Positions 1-8,945 of a stretch of 64,000 nt of DNA are shown here, in pieces. Source of the stretch: Filifactor alocis ATCC 35896 (lineage in GTDB: Bacteria > Bacillota > Clostridia > Peptostreptococcales > Filifactoraceae); NCBI RefSeq assembly GCF_000163895.2, contig NC_016630.1:1488001-1552000 (forward strand). The letters run 5' to 3'. Positions within the stretch are counted from its first letter, which is position 1, and every line of letters starts with the position of its first letter. A program made the position numbers and the translations under genes. The notes under the pieces are model-generated. The model searched no databases. It had not been told where the DNA came from and saw nothing but the letters and a program-made list of their open reading frames with translations.

Positions 1-1
1 G

Positions 2-892
2 TTTCATGAGGAACCGGAAGAGTATCGATATTTGCTCAAGCACTACCTCAACCAAGGGTATCCGTTTCCAAAAGCTCGTAGCAACGCTTTGGAACAATTG
101 ACAGGCTGCTCCTCTATTTCTACTCCGAACGATGTACTTGGAGTGGAATACCTCAAACACCTTTCGCGTACCAAAAGTGCTATCAAGCCTATTTTGATTC
201 AACGAAAAGGAGCAAATCACGAGGATCATGCCATGAATACAGAATTTTCCAGCGCAACATCCATTCGGAACTATTTGACGCACATGTCAACAAAATTTTG
301 CGGAAACTCTCCTCTTTACTCCGAAGAATTGCTTTCTTCCATTCCTGCAGCCACTTTAGATGCACTTCTCTATACGCATACCAACCACCGTTGGATGAGT
401 TTGGAATTGTTTTTGAATGATATCAAAACCATTATTTTGAGAGAAGGAAAACATATCTCCAACTATTTTGAAGTCTCAGAGGGATTGGAAAACCGAATTT
501 ATGAAAGTTTTTTAGCTTCTGATAACTTAGAAGAAATTTTGACTTCCATTAAAACCAAACGATATACTTTGACTCGAATTCGACATATTTTGCTCAATAT
601 TTTACTCAACATTACCAAAGATACCATGCAAGAATTAAATACCTCCAACGAGATGGGATATGCACGAATTCTTGCATTTGATGAAGTCGGTCGTACTTTG
701 ATTCGAAAATCAAATAAAGAATTTCCTCTGATTAACAAGGCTGCCAATTTCAGACCGAGCAACCGAAAACAAGAAATTTTGTGGAATGCTGACGAAATTG
801 CAGATACGATATACTACAGTCGCTATCGTTCTTCCTATTCCAACGGGTATGTGCTTTCGCCTGTTTTTGTAAAGAAAAGAGGAAGAGAATAA
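2..892 (+). CDS. tmcAL: tRNA(Met) cytidine acetate ligase, C-terminal part (5' end outside window)
   Basis: The frame is open from the first base of the window, so the gene begins upstream; 296 residues are visible of about 400 usual for the family. TmcAL (YlbM) uses ATP and acetate to make N4-acetylcytidine at the wobble base of elongator tRNA-Met in the cytoplasm. The N-terminal nucleotidyltransferase-like domain is mostly missing here. The visible part has the family's C-terminal pattern, including ARILAFDEVGRTLI followed by PLINKAANF. It is convergent with the next gene, with a shared terminator-like hairpin between them. The name rests on recognised sequence pattern; moderately high certainty. 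Confidence 0.8.
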   Translation, partial: FHEEPEEYRYLLKHYLNQGYPFPKARSNALEQLTGCSSISTPNDVLGVEYLKHLSRTKSAIKPILIQRKGANHEDHAMNTEFSSATSIRNYLTHMSTKFCGNSPLYSEELLSSIPAATLDALLYTHTNHRWMSLELFLNDIKTIILREGKHISNYFEVSEGLENRIYESFLASDNLEEILTSIKTKRYTLTRIRHILLNILLNITKDTMQELNTSNEMGYARILAFDEVGRTLIRKSNKEFPLINKAANFRPSNRKQEILWNADEIADTIYYSRYRSSYSNGYVLSPVFVKKRGRE

Positions 893-970
893 GTCATCTT
901 TCAAAACAGGAATTTCTTCAACCACTCAACCGAAACATCCGTCTTATAAAAAATCATTTTTCAATCCACG

Positions 971-1016
971 AAAAAAGACAGGAGACTGATTTGACTCATT
1001 CCCCTGTCCTCTTTTT
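971..1016. terminator. Bidirectional terminator-like hairpin
   Basis: GACAGG and CCTGTC arms enclose about 20 nt, with an A-run on the left and a T-run on the right. It sits between the convergent tmcAL and coiled-coil genes and can serve both. Confidence 0.6.
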
Positions 1017-1019
1017 CCT

Positions 1020-1499
1020 CTATTCTTCTTCTAAAGGATTATTTTCTTCTCTGAATTTCAATTTTTCCAACTCTTCATAGTTTGCACTGATTCTCGCATT
1101 AACACGCTCTATATCCAAACCGAGTTTTTCCAGTATATCCTGTGCATAAGAAATCGCACCGTTTCGGACATCATTTCCGTCGGAAACAGCTTTTTGCAAT
1201 GTTTCTTTTGCTTTTTCTTCCGCTTTTTGTGTAATGATATGTTCTTGTACCAGCTCTTCCGCCTTATTTTCCGCATCTTTTATAATTTGTCTTGCCTCTT
1301 CCATCGCTTCATCAATAATGCGTTGTCTTTCGTTGCTAATCCACTCTGCTTGCTTAAAATCCTCCGGAAGTCCAACACGAATATCTCTGATATAAGAAAG
1401 TGCAATCTCTTTGTCTATTGAGACTTTACTACTAAATAGCGACTTGGAACTTTGTTCCATCATATCTTCCAGATGTTGCAAAATTTCTAATACTTCCAT
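1020..1499 (-). CDS. Coiled-coil ATP synthase B-like protein downstream of coaD
   Basis: 159 residues. The ATG is chosen because it overlaps the coaD stop (TGATG), which implies translational coupling; a TTG one codon upstream is the alternative. The middle (about residues 55-115) is a charged helix rich in Glu, Lys and Ala that resembles ATP synthase F0 subunit b stalk sequences and will form a coiled coil. No transmembrane segment or nucleotide-binding motif is visible, so ATPase would be a misnomer. Genes of this kind commonly follow coaD in Clostridia, but their role is not known. No function is proposed. Confidence 0.75.
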   Translation of the reverse strand: MEVLEILQHLEDMMEQSSKSLFSSKVSIDKEIALSYIRDIRVGLPEDFKQAEWISNERQRIIDEAMEEARQIIKDAENKAEELVQEHIITQKAEEKAKETLQKAVSDGNDVRNGAISYAQDILEKLGLDIERVNARISANYEELEKLKFREENNPLEEE

Positions 1500-1993
1500 C
1501 AAAAATCATCCCTTTCATCGTGTAACTTTTCTATTAACTTTTTATAAGCAAGCTCCGGAATCAAATCACTCACGCAACCGCTAAATCCGGCAACTTCTTT
1601 TACCAAACTGGAACTCAAATAAGCATAGATTGGGTTGGTCATCAAAAAAATTGTCTCTGCTTTCGGATAAAGCTTACGGTTCATCTGTGCCATCTGAATT
1701 TCATACTCATAATCCGAAACCGCACGCAACCCACGCACAATCACATCAATATGATTGTCCCTGCAGTAGTCTGCCAACAATCCCGAAAAACACACCACTT
1801 CAACATTATCTAAATGCTTCACTGCATCCAAAATCAATTCTTTTCTTTCTTCTAATGAAAATAGACCTTGCTTTTTTGCATTGATTAAGATAGCTACCGT
1901 AACATGTTCTACCATACCTGCTACACGCTCTATCACATCTATGTGTCCATTGGTAATCGGATCAAAACTTCCCGGATATACTGCTCGATTCAT
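1499..1993 (-). CDS. coaD: Pantetheine-phosphate adenylyltransferase
   Basis: 164 residues, full length. CoaD transfers AMP from ATP to 4'-phosphopantetheine to give dephospho-CoA, the penultimate step of coenzyme A synthesis, in the cytoplasm. The N-terminus YPGSFDPITNGHIDVIER carries the nucleotidyltransferase signature (HxGH form T-N-G-H). VRGLRAVSDYEYE and the SSSLVKEVA segment are typical of the family. It lies 21 bp downstream of rsmD and overlaps the next gene by its stop codon, so the three are probably one transcript. Confidence 0.97.
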   Translation of the reverse strand: MNRAVYPGSFDPITNGHIDVIERVAGMVEHVTVAILINAKKQGLFSLEERKELILDAVKHLDNVEVVCFSGLLADYCRDNHIDVIVRGLRAVSDYEYEIQMAQMNRKLYPKAETIFLMTNPIYAYLSSSLVKEVAGFSGCVSDLIPELAYKKLIEKLHDERDDF

Positions 1994-2014
1994 CGTCCTA
2001 TTCCTGTTCCTTTT

Positions 2015-2578
2015 CTAAATCTCTTTTTGCTGTATCTGATACACAGATATTTTTGTCTTTGAATAATTCTTTTCCTTTATTTTTATGAAATGCTGCGTCT
2101 GCTCCGGCGGAGTAAAATCTCGGGCTGTTTCCAAAATCACAATTCCATTTCTGCCACACACATCATTCTTATCAATCTCTTCCAACACTTCTTTTACCAT
2201 CTCGCCTTGGTATGGCGGATCTACGAATATTATATCAAATTTATTTCCCGTTTTGTTAATTTTTGCCAAAAAATCTCTGTAATCTCCACAAAAGATTGTC
2301 GTTTGTGCATTTGCTCCACACAAACCGACATTTTTTTTGATTAAAGTAACAGAATCCTTGTGATTGTCTACTATCGTTGCCGAATTTGCACCACGAGACA
2401 ACGCCTCTAATGACATTACTCCCGTTCCGCCAAATAAATCCAACACATCAGAAGAAGGAATATCAAACGCAATCATACTGAAAATAGCTTCTCTCACACG
2501 ATCTAATGTTGGTCGAATACGAGAATCCGGCGGAGTATTCAATTTTTTTCCCTTCCATTTTCCGGCAATAATTCTCAT
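2015..2578 (-). CDS. rsmD: 16S rRNA (guanine(966)-N2)-methyltransferase
   Basis: 187 residues with a GGAG Shine-Dalgarno. The enzyme methylates N2 of G966 in 16S rRNA using S-adenosylmethionine. Visible are the SAM-binding motif DLFGGTGVMSLEALSRGA (residues about 45-62) and the catalytic FVDPPY motif (about 118-123), the D/N-PP-Y signature of amino-methyltransferases. The N-terminus MRIIAGKWKGKKL is typical. It starts a short operon with coaD, an arrangement common in Firmicutes. Confidence 0.95.
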   Translation of the reverse strand: MRIIAGKWKGKKLNTPPDSRIRPTLDRVREAIFSMIAFDIPSSDVLDLFGGTGVMSLEALSRGANSATIVDNHKDSVTLIKKNVGLCGANAQTTIFCGDYRDFLAKINKTGNKFDIIFVDPPYQGEMVKEVLEEIDKNDVCGRNGIVILETARDFTPPEQTQHFIKIKEKNYSKTKISVYQIQQKEI

Positions 2579-2677
2579 AAAATCTCCTTCTTCTCTTTGT
2601 ATCCCGTTGTATTCTATCTTATTTTTTGAGATATTTCAACTGATGACAACGATATTGTTCAAAAAGCACCCCATATT

Positions 2678-4732
2678 CTAATTCATCACAAGATGTTCCA
2701 TTTTCTTTTGAAATGTCTCTTCCACTCTGTCTCCCAATGTTTTTCTTTCTTGCTCCGAACAAACCAATCTTTTGTCTGTCAATTCTTGAATATCCTCCTT
2801 GGATGCAAACATTACTTTTTGATGCTTTGTAAAATCCGCCAATTTTAATTCGGGAATCCCATGTTGTTTCACACCCAGCACTTCTCCGGGACCGCGAATC
2901 TCCAAATCTTTCTCCGCAATCACAAAGCCGTCATTCGTACTTGTCATAACCTGCATTCTTTTCAACGCAACTTGGTCATATCCACGATAAATAAGATAAC
3001 AATACGACTGGTCGCTTCCTCTTCCCACTCGTCCTCTCAACTGATGTAGTTGCGAAAGTCCGAATCGTTGTGCGTCTTCAATAATCATTACAGTCGCATT
3101 AGGAACATTTATTCCTACTTCAATCACGGTTGTAGAAACCAACACATCAATCTCATGCTCTTGGTATTGCCTCATCATCTCCGTTTTTTCACTCGATTTC
3201 ATCTTTCCGTGCAACAATCCTACACGGAAAGATGAAAATACACCTGTCTTCAAACTTTCATATAATTCTTCTGCAGATTTCAAATCCAACACTTCACTCT
3301 CTTTCACCAAAGGGCAAACGATGTAGAGCTGTCTTCCTTTTTGCAATTCTCCGATACATTGTCCATAGACCATATGAGCTTTTTTCTGCTCAATTGCGTA
3401 AGTTTCAATCTGTTTCCTTCCCTTAGGCAATTCATCTATGATGGAAATATCCAAATCTCCCTGTAAAACTAAAGTCAAGGTCCTTGGAATCGGCGTTGCT
3501 GTCATAACCAAAATATGCGGTGAAATCTCATATTGTTTGGACAATTTTCCACGCTGTTTCACTCCGAATCGATGTTGTTCATCTGTAATCGCAAGCGCTA
3601 ACTTGGAAAAATGTACTCCTTCCTGAATGACTGCATGTGTTCCAATTACCAAATCATAATCTCCATCGGAAATTCCTTGATAAATCTCTTCTTTCTTTTT
3701 CTTCGAAATACTTCCCGACAAAAACGCAATCCTCACTCCGCTTCCTTCAAATAACTTTTTTGCTCCTTCATAGTGTTGTTTCGCCAGCACCTCTGTCGGC
3801 GCCATCAACACCGTCTGATAACCGTTCAGAAAAGTAAGATAGGTTGCATACCATGCCAAGACCGTCTTTCCACTTCCTACATCTCCCTGTACCAATCTCT
3901 GCATCGGTTTTTCTTGTTTCAAATCCTCCGTCATCTCTTGTAAAACTCTCTTTTGTGCATTTGTCAATTCAAACGGTATCTTATCGAAGAAAGACTTTGC
4001 TTGTTCAAGCTCTTTCAATACAAAAGAACGAGCCGTTTCATCCTTGTTTCTCAAATTCAAAAGATGCATTTGTAACATAAAAAACTCTTGATAAATCAAA
4101 CGATATCTTGCACTTTTTAAAGCAGAAACAGAATGAGGAAAATGAATGTTTCGCACAGCAAAATCAAACGGTGCCAAACTTCTTTTTTGTAACAATGACT
4201 CAGGAAAAACTTCTTCCAATTCTCCCAATGATTGAAGAATAGTACGCATGGCATTTACCATATCATGGTTGCTCAATCCTTTGACGAGCGGATAGATAGG
4301 ATAGATATAGTTCATCAATACATTCTTCCCAAACGGTTCAATCTCAGGAGAAGAAAATAATATTTTTCGTCCTTTTATCTGGCACATTCCGTAAAACTGG
4401 ATACAATCTCCTACAGAATACTGCTTGTGAAGATAGGGATTGTTGAAGATGGTAATCACTCCTTCTTTTCCCAATTCGGAACAGACTGTTATTTTGGTAA
4501 TCGTCATTTTCGGTTTCGGGCGAGAAGTCTGAAACGAGACAATTCTTCCGGAAGAAAATACTTTATCTTCTGTTCGAATCTCATCCAATGGAACATGAGT
4601 TGCTCTGTCTTCATAACGGAAAGGAAAATACAACAAAAAATCTTCTATTGTTTCGATTCCCAATTGTTTCAACAATGTCGCTTTTTTGCTTCCGATTCCC
4701 TTGATACTTTCCATACCGTCTGTCTTTTTCAT
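2678..4732 (-). CDS. recG: ATP-dependent DNA helicase RecG
   Basis: 684 residues, normal length. RecG is a monomeric branch-migration helicase that regresses stalled forks and processes Holliday junctions. The order is an N-terminal wedge/OB domain (about residues 1-150), a helicase core with Walker A GDVGSGKT (about 285), motif II as DEQH, motif III MTATPIPRT, motif VI QLRGRVGRG, and the C-terminal TRG segment. The start ATG has an AGGAG Shine-Dalgarno. It stands 99 bp upstream of rsmD and downstream of the DAK2-kinase gene, from which it is separated by a terminator. Confidence 0.97.
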   Translation of the reverse strand: MKKTDGMESIKGIGSKKATLLKQLGIETIEDFLLYFPFRYEDRATHVPLDEIRTEDKVFSSGRIVSFQTSRPKPKMTITKITVCSELGKEGVITIFNNPYLHKQYSVGDCIQFYGMCQIKGRKILFSSPEIEPFGKNVLMNYIYPIYPLVKGLSNHDMVNAMRTILQSLGELEEVFPESLLQKRSLAPFDFAVRNIHFPHSVSALKSARYRLIYQEFFMLQMHLLNLRNKDETARSFVLKELEQAKSFFDKIPFELTNAQKRVLQEMTEDLKQEKPMQRLVQGDVGSGKTVLAWYATYLTFLNGYQTVLMAPTEVLAKQHYEGAKKLFEGSGVRIAFLSGSISKKKKEEIYQGISDGDYDLVIGTHAVIQEGVHFSKLALAITDEQHRFGVKQRGKLSKQYEISPHILVMTATPIPRTLTLVLQGDLDISIIDELPKGRKQIETYAIEQKKAHMVYGQCIGELQKGRQLYIVCPLVKESEVLDLKSAEELYESLKTGVFSSFRVGLLHGKMKSSEKTEMMRQYQEHEIDVLVSTTVIEVGINVPNATVMIIEDAQRFGLSQLHQLRGRVGRGSDQSYCYLIYRGYDQVALKRMQVMTSTNDGFVIAEKDLEIRGPGEVLGVKQHGIPELKLADFTKHQKVMFASKEDIQELTDKRLVCSEQERKTLGDRVEETFQKKMEHLVMN

Positions 4733-4841
4733 CTCTTTCTCCTTCCTACTATATTATGTACTGATTTGTAATGTATCCATTTTATCATATTATCTATTTA
4801 TTTTTATGTACTCCTTGCAAATTTGATACAAGAAATTAAAA

Positions 4842-4888
4842 AAGAGAACTGCTACAAAATGAATCTGCTCATTCTGTAACAATTCTCC
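4842..4888 (-). terminator. Intrinsic terminator after the DAK2 kinase gene
   Basis: GAGAA/TTCTC outer pairs and an inner TGCTACA/TGTAACA-like stem are followed, on the minus strand, by a run of T. It lies just after the stop at 4911. Confidence 0.65.
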
Positions 4889-4910
4889 TTATATTTCGCT
4901 TTCTTATACT

Positions 4911-6527
4911 CTATTCTACAGATATGAAATAATAGTAGAGAGGTTGTCCTCCCTCGTAGATTTCTACATCCACATCAGGATATTTCTCTGCTACATGCTC
5001 CATCAATGCTGTTGCCTGTTCTTCTGTGACATCTTCCCCATAGAACAGGGTAATGATTTCAGCATCTTCTGACAAACTGTCGATGGTTTCTAAGGTTACT
5101 TCTTCTATTTCTGCACCGTTAGCAAGAATTTCTTTTCCGCTGATTCCGATTACTTCGCCTTCTTTGATTTGCTTGTCACCACTTGTTGTGTCACGAACAG
5201 CATAAGTAATCTCAGCCGAGGTTACACATGAAATTGCATCCAATATATTTTGTTCATTTTCTTCCGGAGTTGCAGCAACATCGATTGCCATCAATCCCAC
5301 TAATGCGGAAGGAATATCTTTTGTCGGAATCACGATTACATTTTTATCACTGATTTCTTTGGCTTGGTTTGCCGCCATAATGATATTAGAATTGTTAGGA
5401 AATACGAAGATGGTATCGGAATTGATTTTATCAATCGCCTTCACAAAATCTTCCGTACTCGGATTCATGGTTTGTCCACCTTCAATGATAGTGGTCACAT
5501 TCATGTCTCTCATCATGTCTGCAAGGCCTTTACCTACTGCAACTGAGATAATTCCGTATGCAAGCGGATCTTCTTCCATCTCTTCTCTTCTCTTTGCCAA
5601 AACAGCTTCTTGTTGCAATCTCATGTTCTCAATCTTGATGCGATCCAATGCACCATGTGCAGATGCCTTTTGCAACACAACTCCCGGATCATTGGTATGG
5701 ATGTGAATTTTGATAATCCCCTCATCTCCCACAACAACCATAGAATCTCCCATATCTTCAATTTCTCTACGGAATGTATCTGCATCCACTTCATAAGTTC
5801 TTAAGAAAAATTCTGTACAATACCCAAATTTGATTTCTCCGGAGAATGCATGAATATCTTGTTTCATCATTTCTTCAAAATCTTGTTTTGTTTCTGTACT
5901 GCCGTCCGCATTGATTGGATTTCCTTGATATGCCTTTACCATTCCTTCTAAGATAGAAAGAAAGCCTCGCCCTCCGGAATCCACTACATTCGCCTCTTTG
6001 AGCGCCTTCAATAATTCAGGTGTATTTGCCAAAGAACGACGAGTTGCTTCCAAAAGTTTCACCAAGAAGTCTTCCATATTTTCCATATCTTTCATTTCCA
6101 AAGCTGCCTCTGCCGTTTCTCTGCAAACTGTCAAAATAGTTCCCTCTACGGGTTTAATCACGGCTTTGTAAGCAACTTTTCTTGCAGAATCCAATGCAAC
6201 CGCAAAGTCTTTTACCTGCAAATAATCTTTTCCTTCAATCCCTTGTGCAAATCCACGAAGAATTTGTGACAAAATAACACCGGAGTTTCCTCTTGCTCCC
6301 ATAAGAGAGCCCCTTGCAACCGCCTTGGAAATTTCTCCCAACTCATTAGATGCAACTGACTCCAACTCTGTTATTGCAGAATTCATAGTAAGCGACATAT
6401 TCGTTCCTGTGTCACCGTCCGGAACCGGAAAGACATTTAATCTATCTACAATATCTCTTTCGTTTTTTAGATTATTTGCTCCGGAAACTAACATACTTCG
6501 AAACAGTACCCCTTCAATCCTATTCAT
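4911..6527 (-). CDS. fakA: DAK2-domain fatty acid kinase FakA-like protein (YloV)
   Basis: 538 residues. Proteins of this type phosphorylate fatty acids held by a DegV-family FakB partner, feeding acyl-phosphate into phospholipid synthesis. The N-terminal DAK2 domain (about residues 1-200) has the Mg-ATP loop FPVPDGDTGTNMSLTM and the ARGNSGVILSQILRGFA segment; the C-terminal domain (about 320-538) is the conserved YloV extension. Start supported by AGGAGG. It follows the Asp23 gene by 18 bp, the usual yloU-yloV pairing. No FakB gene is in this window, so the substrate assignment is by family. Confidence 0.88.
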   Translation of the reverse strand: MNRIEGVLFRSMLVSGANNLKNERDIVDRLNVFPVPDGDTGTNMSLTMNSAITELESVASNELGEISKAVARGSLMGARGNSGVILSQILRGFAQGIEGKDYLQVKDFAVALDSARKVAYKAVIKPVEGTILTVCRETAEAALEMKDMENMEDFLVKLLEATRRSLANTPELLKALKEANVVDSGGRGFLSILEGMVKAYQGNPINADGSTETKQDFEEMMKQDIHAFSGEIKFGYCTEFFLRTYEVDADTFRREIEDMGDSMVVVGDEGIIKIHIHTNDPGVVLQKASAHGALDRIKIENMRLQQEAVLAKRREEMEEDPLAYGIISVAVGKGLADMMRDMNVTTIIEGGQTMNPSTEDFVKAIDKINSDTIFVFPNNSNIIMAANQAKEISDKNVIVIPTKDIPSALVGLMAIDVAATPEENEQNILDAISCVTSAEITYAVRDTTSGDKQIKEGEVIGISGKEILANGAEIEEVTLETIDSLSEDAEIITLFYGEDVTEEQATALMEHVAEKYPDVDVEIYEGGQPLYYYFISVE

Positions 6528-6545
6528 TTATTTACTTCCTCCTAC

Positions 6546-6899
6546 CTATTTTTGAACTCTTACTCCATCAACATTGATTGTAATTTCTCCAACTTTTAAG
6601 CCGGTCTGATGTTCAATGTAGTATTTTACACGCTCAATAATATTTTCTGATACAACTGCAATATTGGTTCCGTACTGAATAATAACAAACAAGTTCAGAT
6701 AAACAACACCATCTACAATATCAACAGAAATTCCTTTTGTTCCGTTTGCAAAAGAAAGTAATTCTACAATCCCATTTTTATTTCTGGATGCCATTCCCAC
6801 TAATCCATAACATTCTTTCGCCGCATTGTTTGCAATTTTTGCAACAACATCTTTTTCAATATATATTGCTCCATGTTCATTTACTTTACAAGTTGACAT
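6546..6899 (-). CDS. Asp23/Gls24 family protein (YloU-like)
   Basis: 117 residues from the ATG that has GGGAGG six bases upstream; the longer frame (to 6917) would place the Shine-Dalgarno inside the gene. The sequence shows the family pattern: IEKDVVAKIANNAAKECYGL near the N-terminus and a C-terminal VGEITINVDGVRV strand. Asp23-type proteins are small cytoplasmic, often membrane-associated envelope-stress proteins; the exact function of the YloU branch is unknown. Its pairing with the DAK2 kinase gene is conserved in Firmicutes and suggests a link to lipid or envelope physiology (inference). Confidence 0.9.
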   Translation of the reverse strand: MSTCKVNEHGAIYIEKDVVAKIANNAAKECYGLVGMASRNKNGIVELLSFANGTKGISVDIVDGVVYLNLFVIIQYGTNIAVVSENIIERVKYYIEHQTGLKVGEITINVDGVRVQK

Positions 6900-7959
6900 T
6901 GAATTGCCTCCCTTCATTCAAAAACCATATACATAAACTATCAATTGTTTTACGATTTCATTCCTATTTTATCTTATTTTTTTTGTTCCTTCAAGCTTTA
7001 TTCCCTATAATACCCATATTCACAAAAATATTCTAAAAATCTTATCTATTTTCCAAAATAATAACAACACTTTCTTACAAAAACAGAATCTCTGATAGCG
7101 ATGTCTGTTTTTCCTATCTCCTGTTTTGCTACTATCTATCATACCCTTAACTTTGTATTCACAGTTTCATTGCTTATCTTGATTATTCCGGTTCCTAACA
7201 TAAAGTCAAACTAAAACAAAGTCATTTCGTTTTCATGGAACATTATCTCCTACAACGAATGTTAAGACAAACTGTTATCATCTATATGTTATGCTCTGTA
7301 TGTATCATTTACACAAAAAAATGATAGAAGGTGCCAATAACATCATCTTAACATTCTTATCAGTCACTTCTATCATTTTCTAATGATAACTTTAGTTCTT
7401 ATTTCAATTTTATTTTACAAGTTTTATCTTATTCCAAGTCCAAATTTATGTTTCTGTATCCTTCCTATTTCCAATACAAAACAAAGTCATTCATTCCAGT
7501 TTGAATCTTATTCCAAATGTTGGTCATCCTTCTTCTATCACTCTAACTCAAAATGATTTATCTCACCAACAAGTATTACATACGAATCATTGATGAAAAC
7601 TGATAACTTAAACTCTACTTTTTGGATATGACGAAATGTTATCCTATTTTCCAATCCTGTACCATACCTACACGATTAACATATTGTTTCTTAATCAAAC
7701 TTTATTTCAAATACCTCTTTTCCAAAATACCATTCAATCAAGAAAATGTATTTTTTCAATGGTATCCGTCTACTAATCATTTTTCACAATATGTTCTTCT
7801 TACAACAAATTGACTTCTACAACTTCAACAATTGTATTGATTCTGACAATGGGTTTTTCAGAAACAGAAACGATACCACACCTCTAATCTAAAAACATTG
7901 AATATTAGGTGTATTGCCTTTAGTAATTATATACAAATCAAAATAGAGGAATCATTCTG
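6900..7959. other. Gene-free stretch of about 1 kb
   Basis: AT-rich, full of short homopolymers, with no frame over about 60 codons that has a start, ribosome site and protein-like composition. It must hold the promoter of the Asp23-fakA operon at its left end. The one clear structure is an inverted repeat at 7318-7379. It separates two minus-strand units. Confidence 0.6.
7318..7379. repeat. 13-bp perfect inverted repeat, 36-nt loop
   Basis: AAAATGATAGAAG (7318-7330) is exactly complementary to CTTCTATCATTTT (7367-7379). It could be a terminator-type hairpin or part of a small RNA; no gene is adjacent. Confidence 0.5.
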
Positions 7960-8883
7960 CTACTTTTTCTTTCCAATTTTGGAAATATCATAAGGTGTTT
8001 CCTGATATACACCATAATTCAACCAGTTTGCAAAAAACAGATTTGCATGAGATCTCCATCTCACCTTAATCCCCTTCGTTTCGTCATTGTCTACAAAATA
8101 ATTTTGAGGAAGTTTTGTGTTTAATCCCCTTTGTCTGTCTCTCAAATACTCCTGATACAGAGTGTCCTCCTCATATTCAAAATGCCCTGCAATAAATACA
8201 AATCTTCCGTCTTTACTGGAAACTAAATTGCTGCCGATATCTTCTCTCCCTGACCACACAATCAAATCATCACATTTCTCCACTTCGTCTATCTTATTGT
8301 AAGTGTAGCGAGATTGAGGCATAAAGAAATAATCATCGAACCCTTTTGTCAAAACACCTCTATGCATTACATCAAAGTCGTAAACTCCAAAAATCTTTTC
8401 GTCTTTTTGATATTTTTGAATCCCATAATAATGATACAATGCTGCTTGAGATGCCCAACAGATAAACATCGTGGAAAAAACATTCTCCTTTGCATACTCC
8501 AAAATCTGAGTGAACTCTTCCCAATAGTCCACGACTTCATACTCCATCGTTTCTACCGGCGCTCCTGTAACAATCATCGCATCATACTTGGTATGTTTCA
8601 TTTCTTCAAATGTCTTATAAAAACGGTTCAAATGCGTTTCATCTGTATTTTTGGATTTATAACTTTCCGTTCGTATCAAATCAACATGAACTTGCAAAGG
8701 GGTATTGGACAACATACGAAGCAACTGCGTCTCTGTCTCCTCTTTTTTCGGCATCAAGTTCAAAATGGCAAGTTTGAGCAGACGAATATCCTGAGAATCT
8801 GCTCGGTTTGTTGTGATGATAAAAATTTGTTCTTTCTCTAATATACTTTTTGCAGGTAAATCACTTGGTATTACTAAAGGCAT
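7960..8883 (-). CDS. metA: Homoserine O-acetyltransferase (MetA family, acetyl-CoA type)
   Basis: 307 residues from the ATG preceded by GGAGGG; the frame is open five codons further. MetA acylates the hydroxyl of L-homoserine in methionine synthesis. Counted from this start, the nucleophile is Cys142 in FICWASQAAL, with His235 and Glu237 in AGHFEYE. Residue 111, in TGAPVE, is Glu. In this family Glu111 goes with acetyl-CoA and Gly111 (as in E. coli) with succinyl-CoA, so this enzyme is predicted to be an acetyltransferase despite its usual succinyltransferase annotation. The gene lies 62 bp after metY, whose enzyme consumes O-acetylhomoserine. Confidence 0.93.
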   Translation of the reverse strand: MPLVIPSDLPAKSILEKEQIFIITTNRADSQDIRLLKLAILNLMPKKEETETQLLRMLSNTPLQVHVDLIRTESYKSKNTDETHLNRFYKTFEEMKHTKYDAMIVTGAPVETMEYEVVDYWEEFTQILEYAKENVFSTMFICWASQAALYHYYGIQKYQKDEKIFGVYDFDVMHRGVLTKGFDDYFFMPQSRYTYNKIDEVEKCDDLIVWSGREDIGSNLVSSKDGRFVFIAGHFEYEEDTLYQEYLRDRQRGLNTKLPQNYFVDNDETKGIKVRWRSHANLFFANWLNYGVYQETPYDISKIGKKK

Positions 8884-8945
8884 TGCTTTACCCTCCATTT
8901 CTTTTTACAATCGCAAAGGCCTTTTCTTTATCAATATCGGTCTTC

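Noticed and set aside
7622..7813. 63-codon plus-strand frame in the empty kilobase
   Set aside because: No ribosome site, random composition, no neighbours in an operon.
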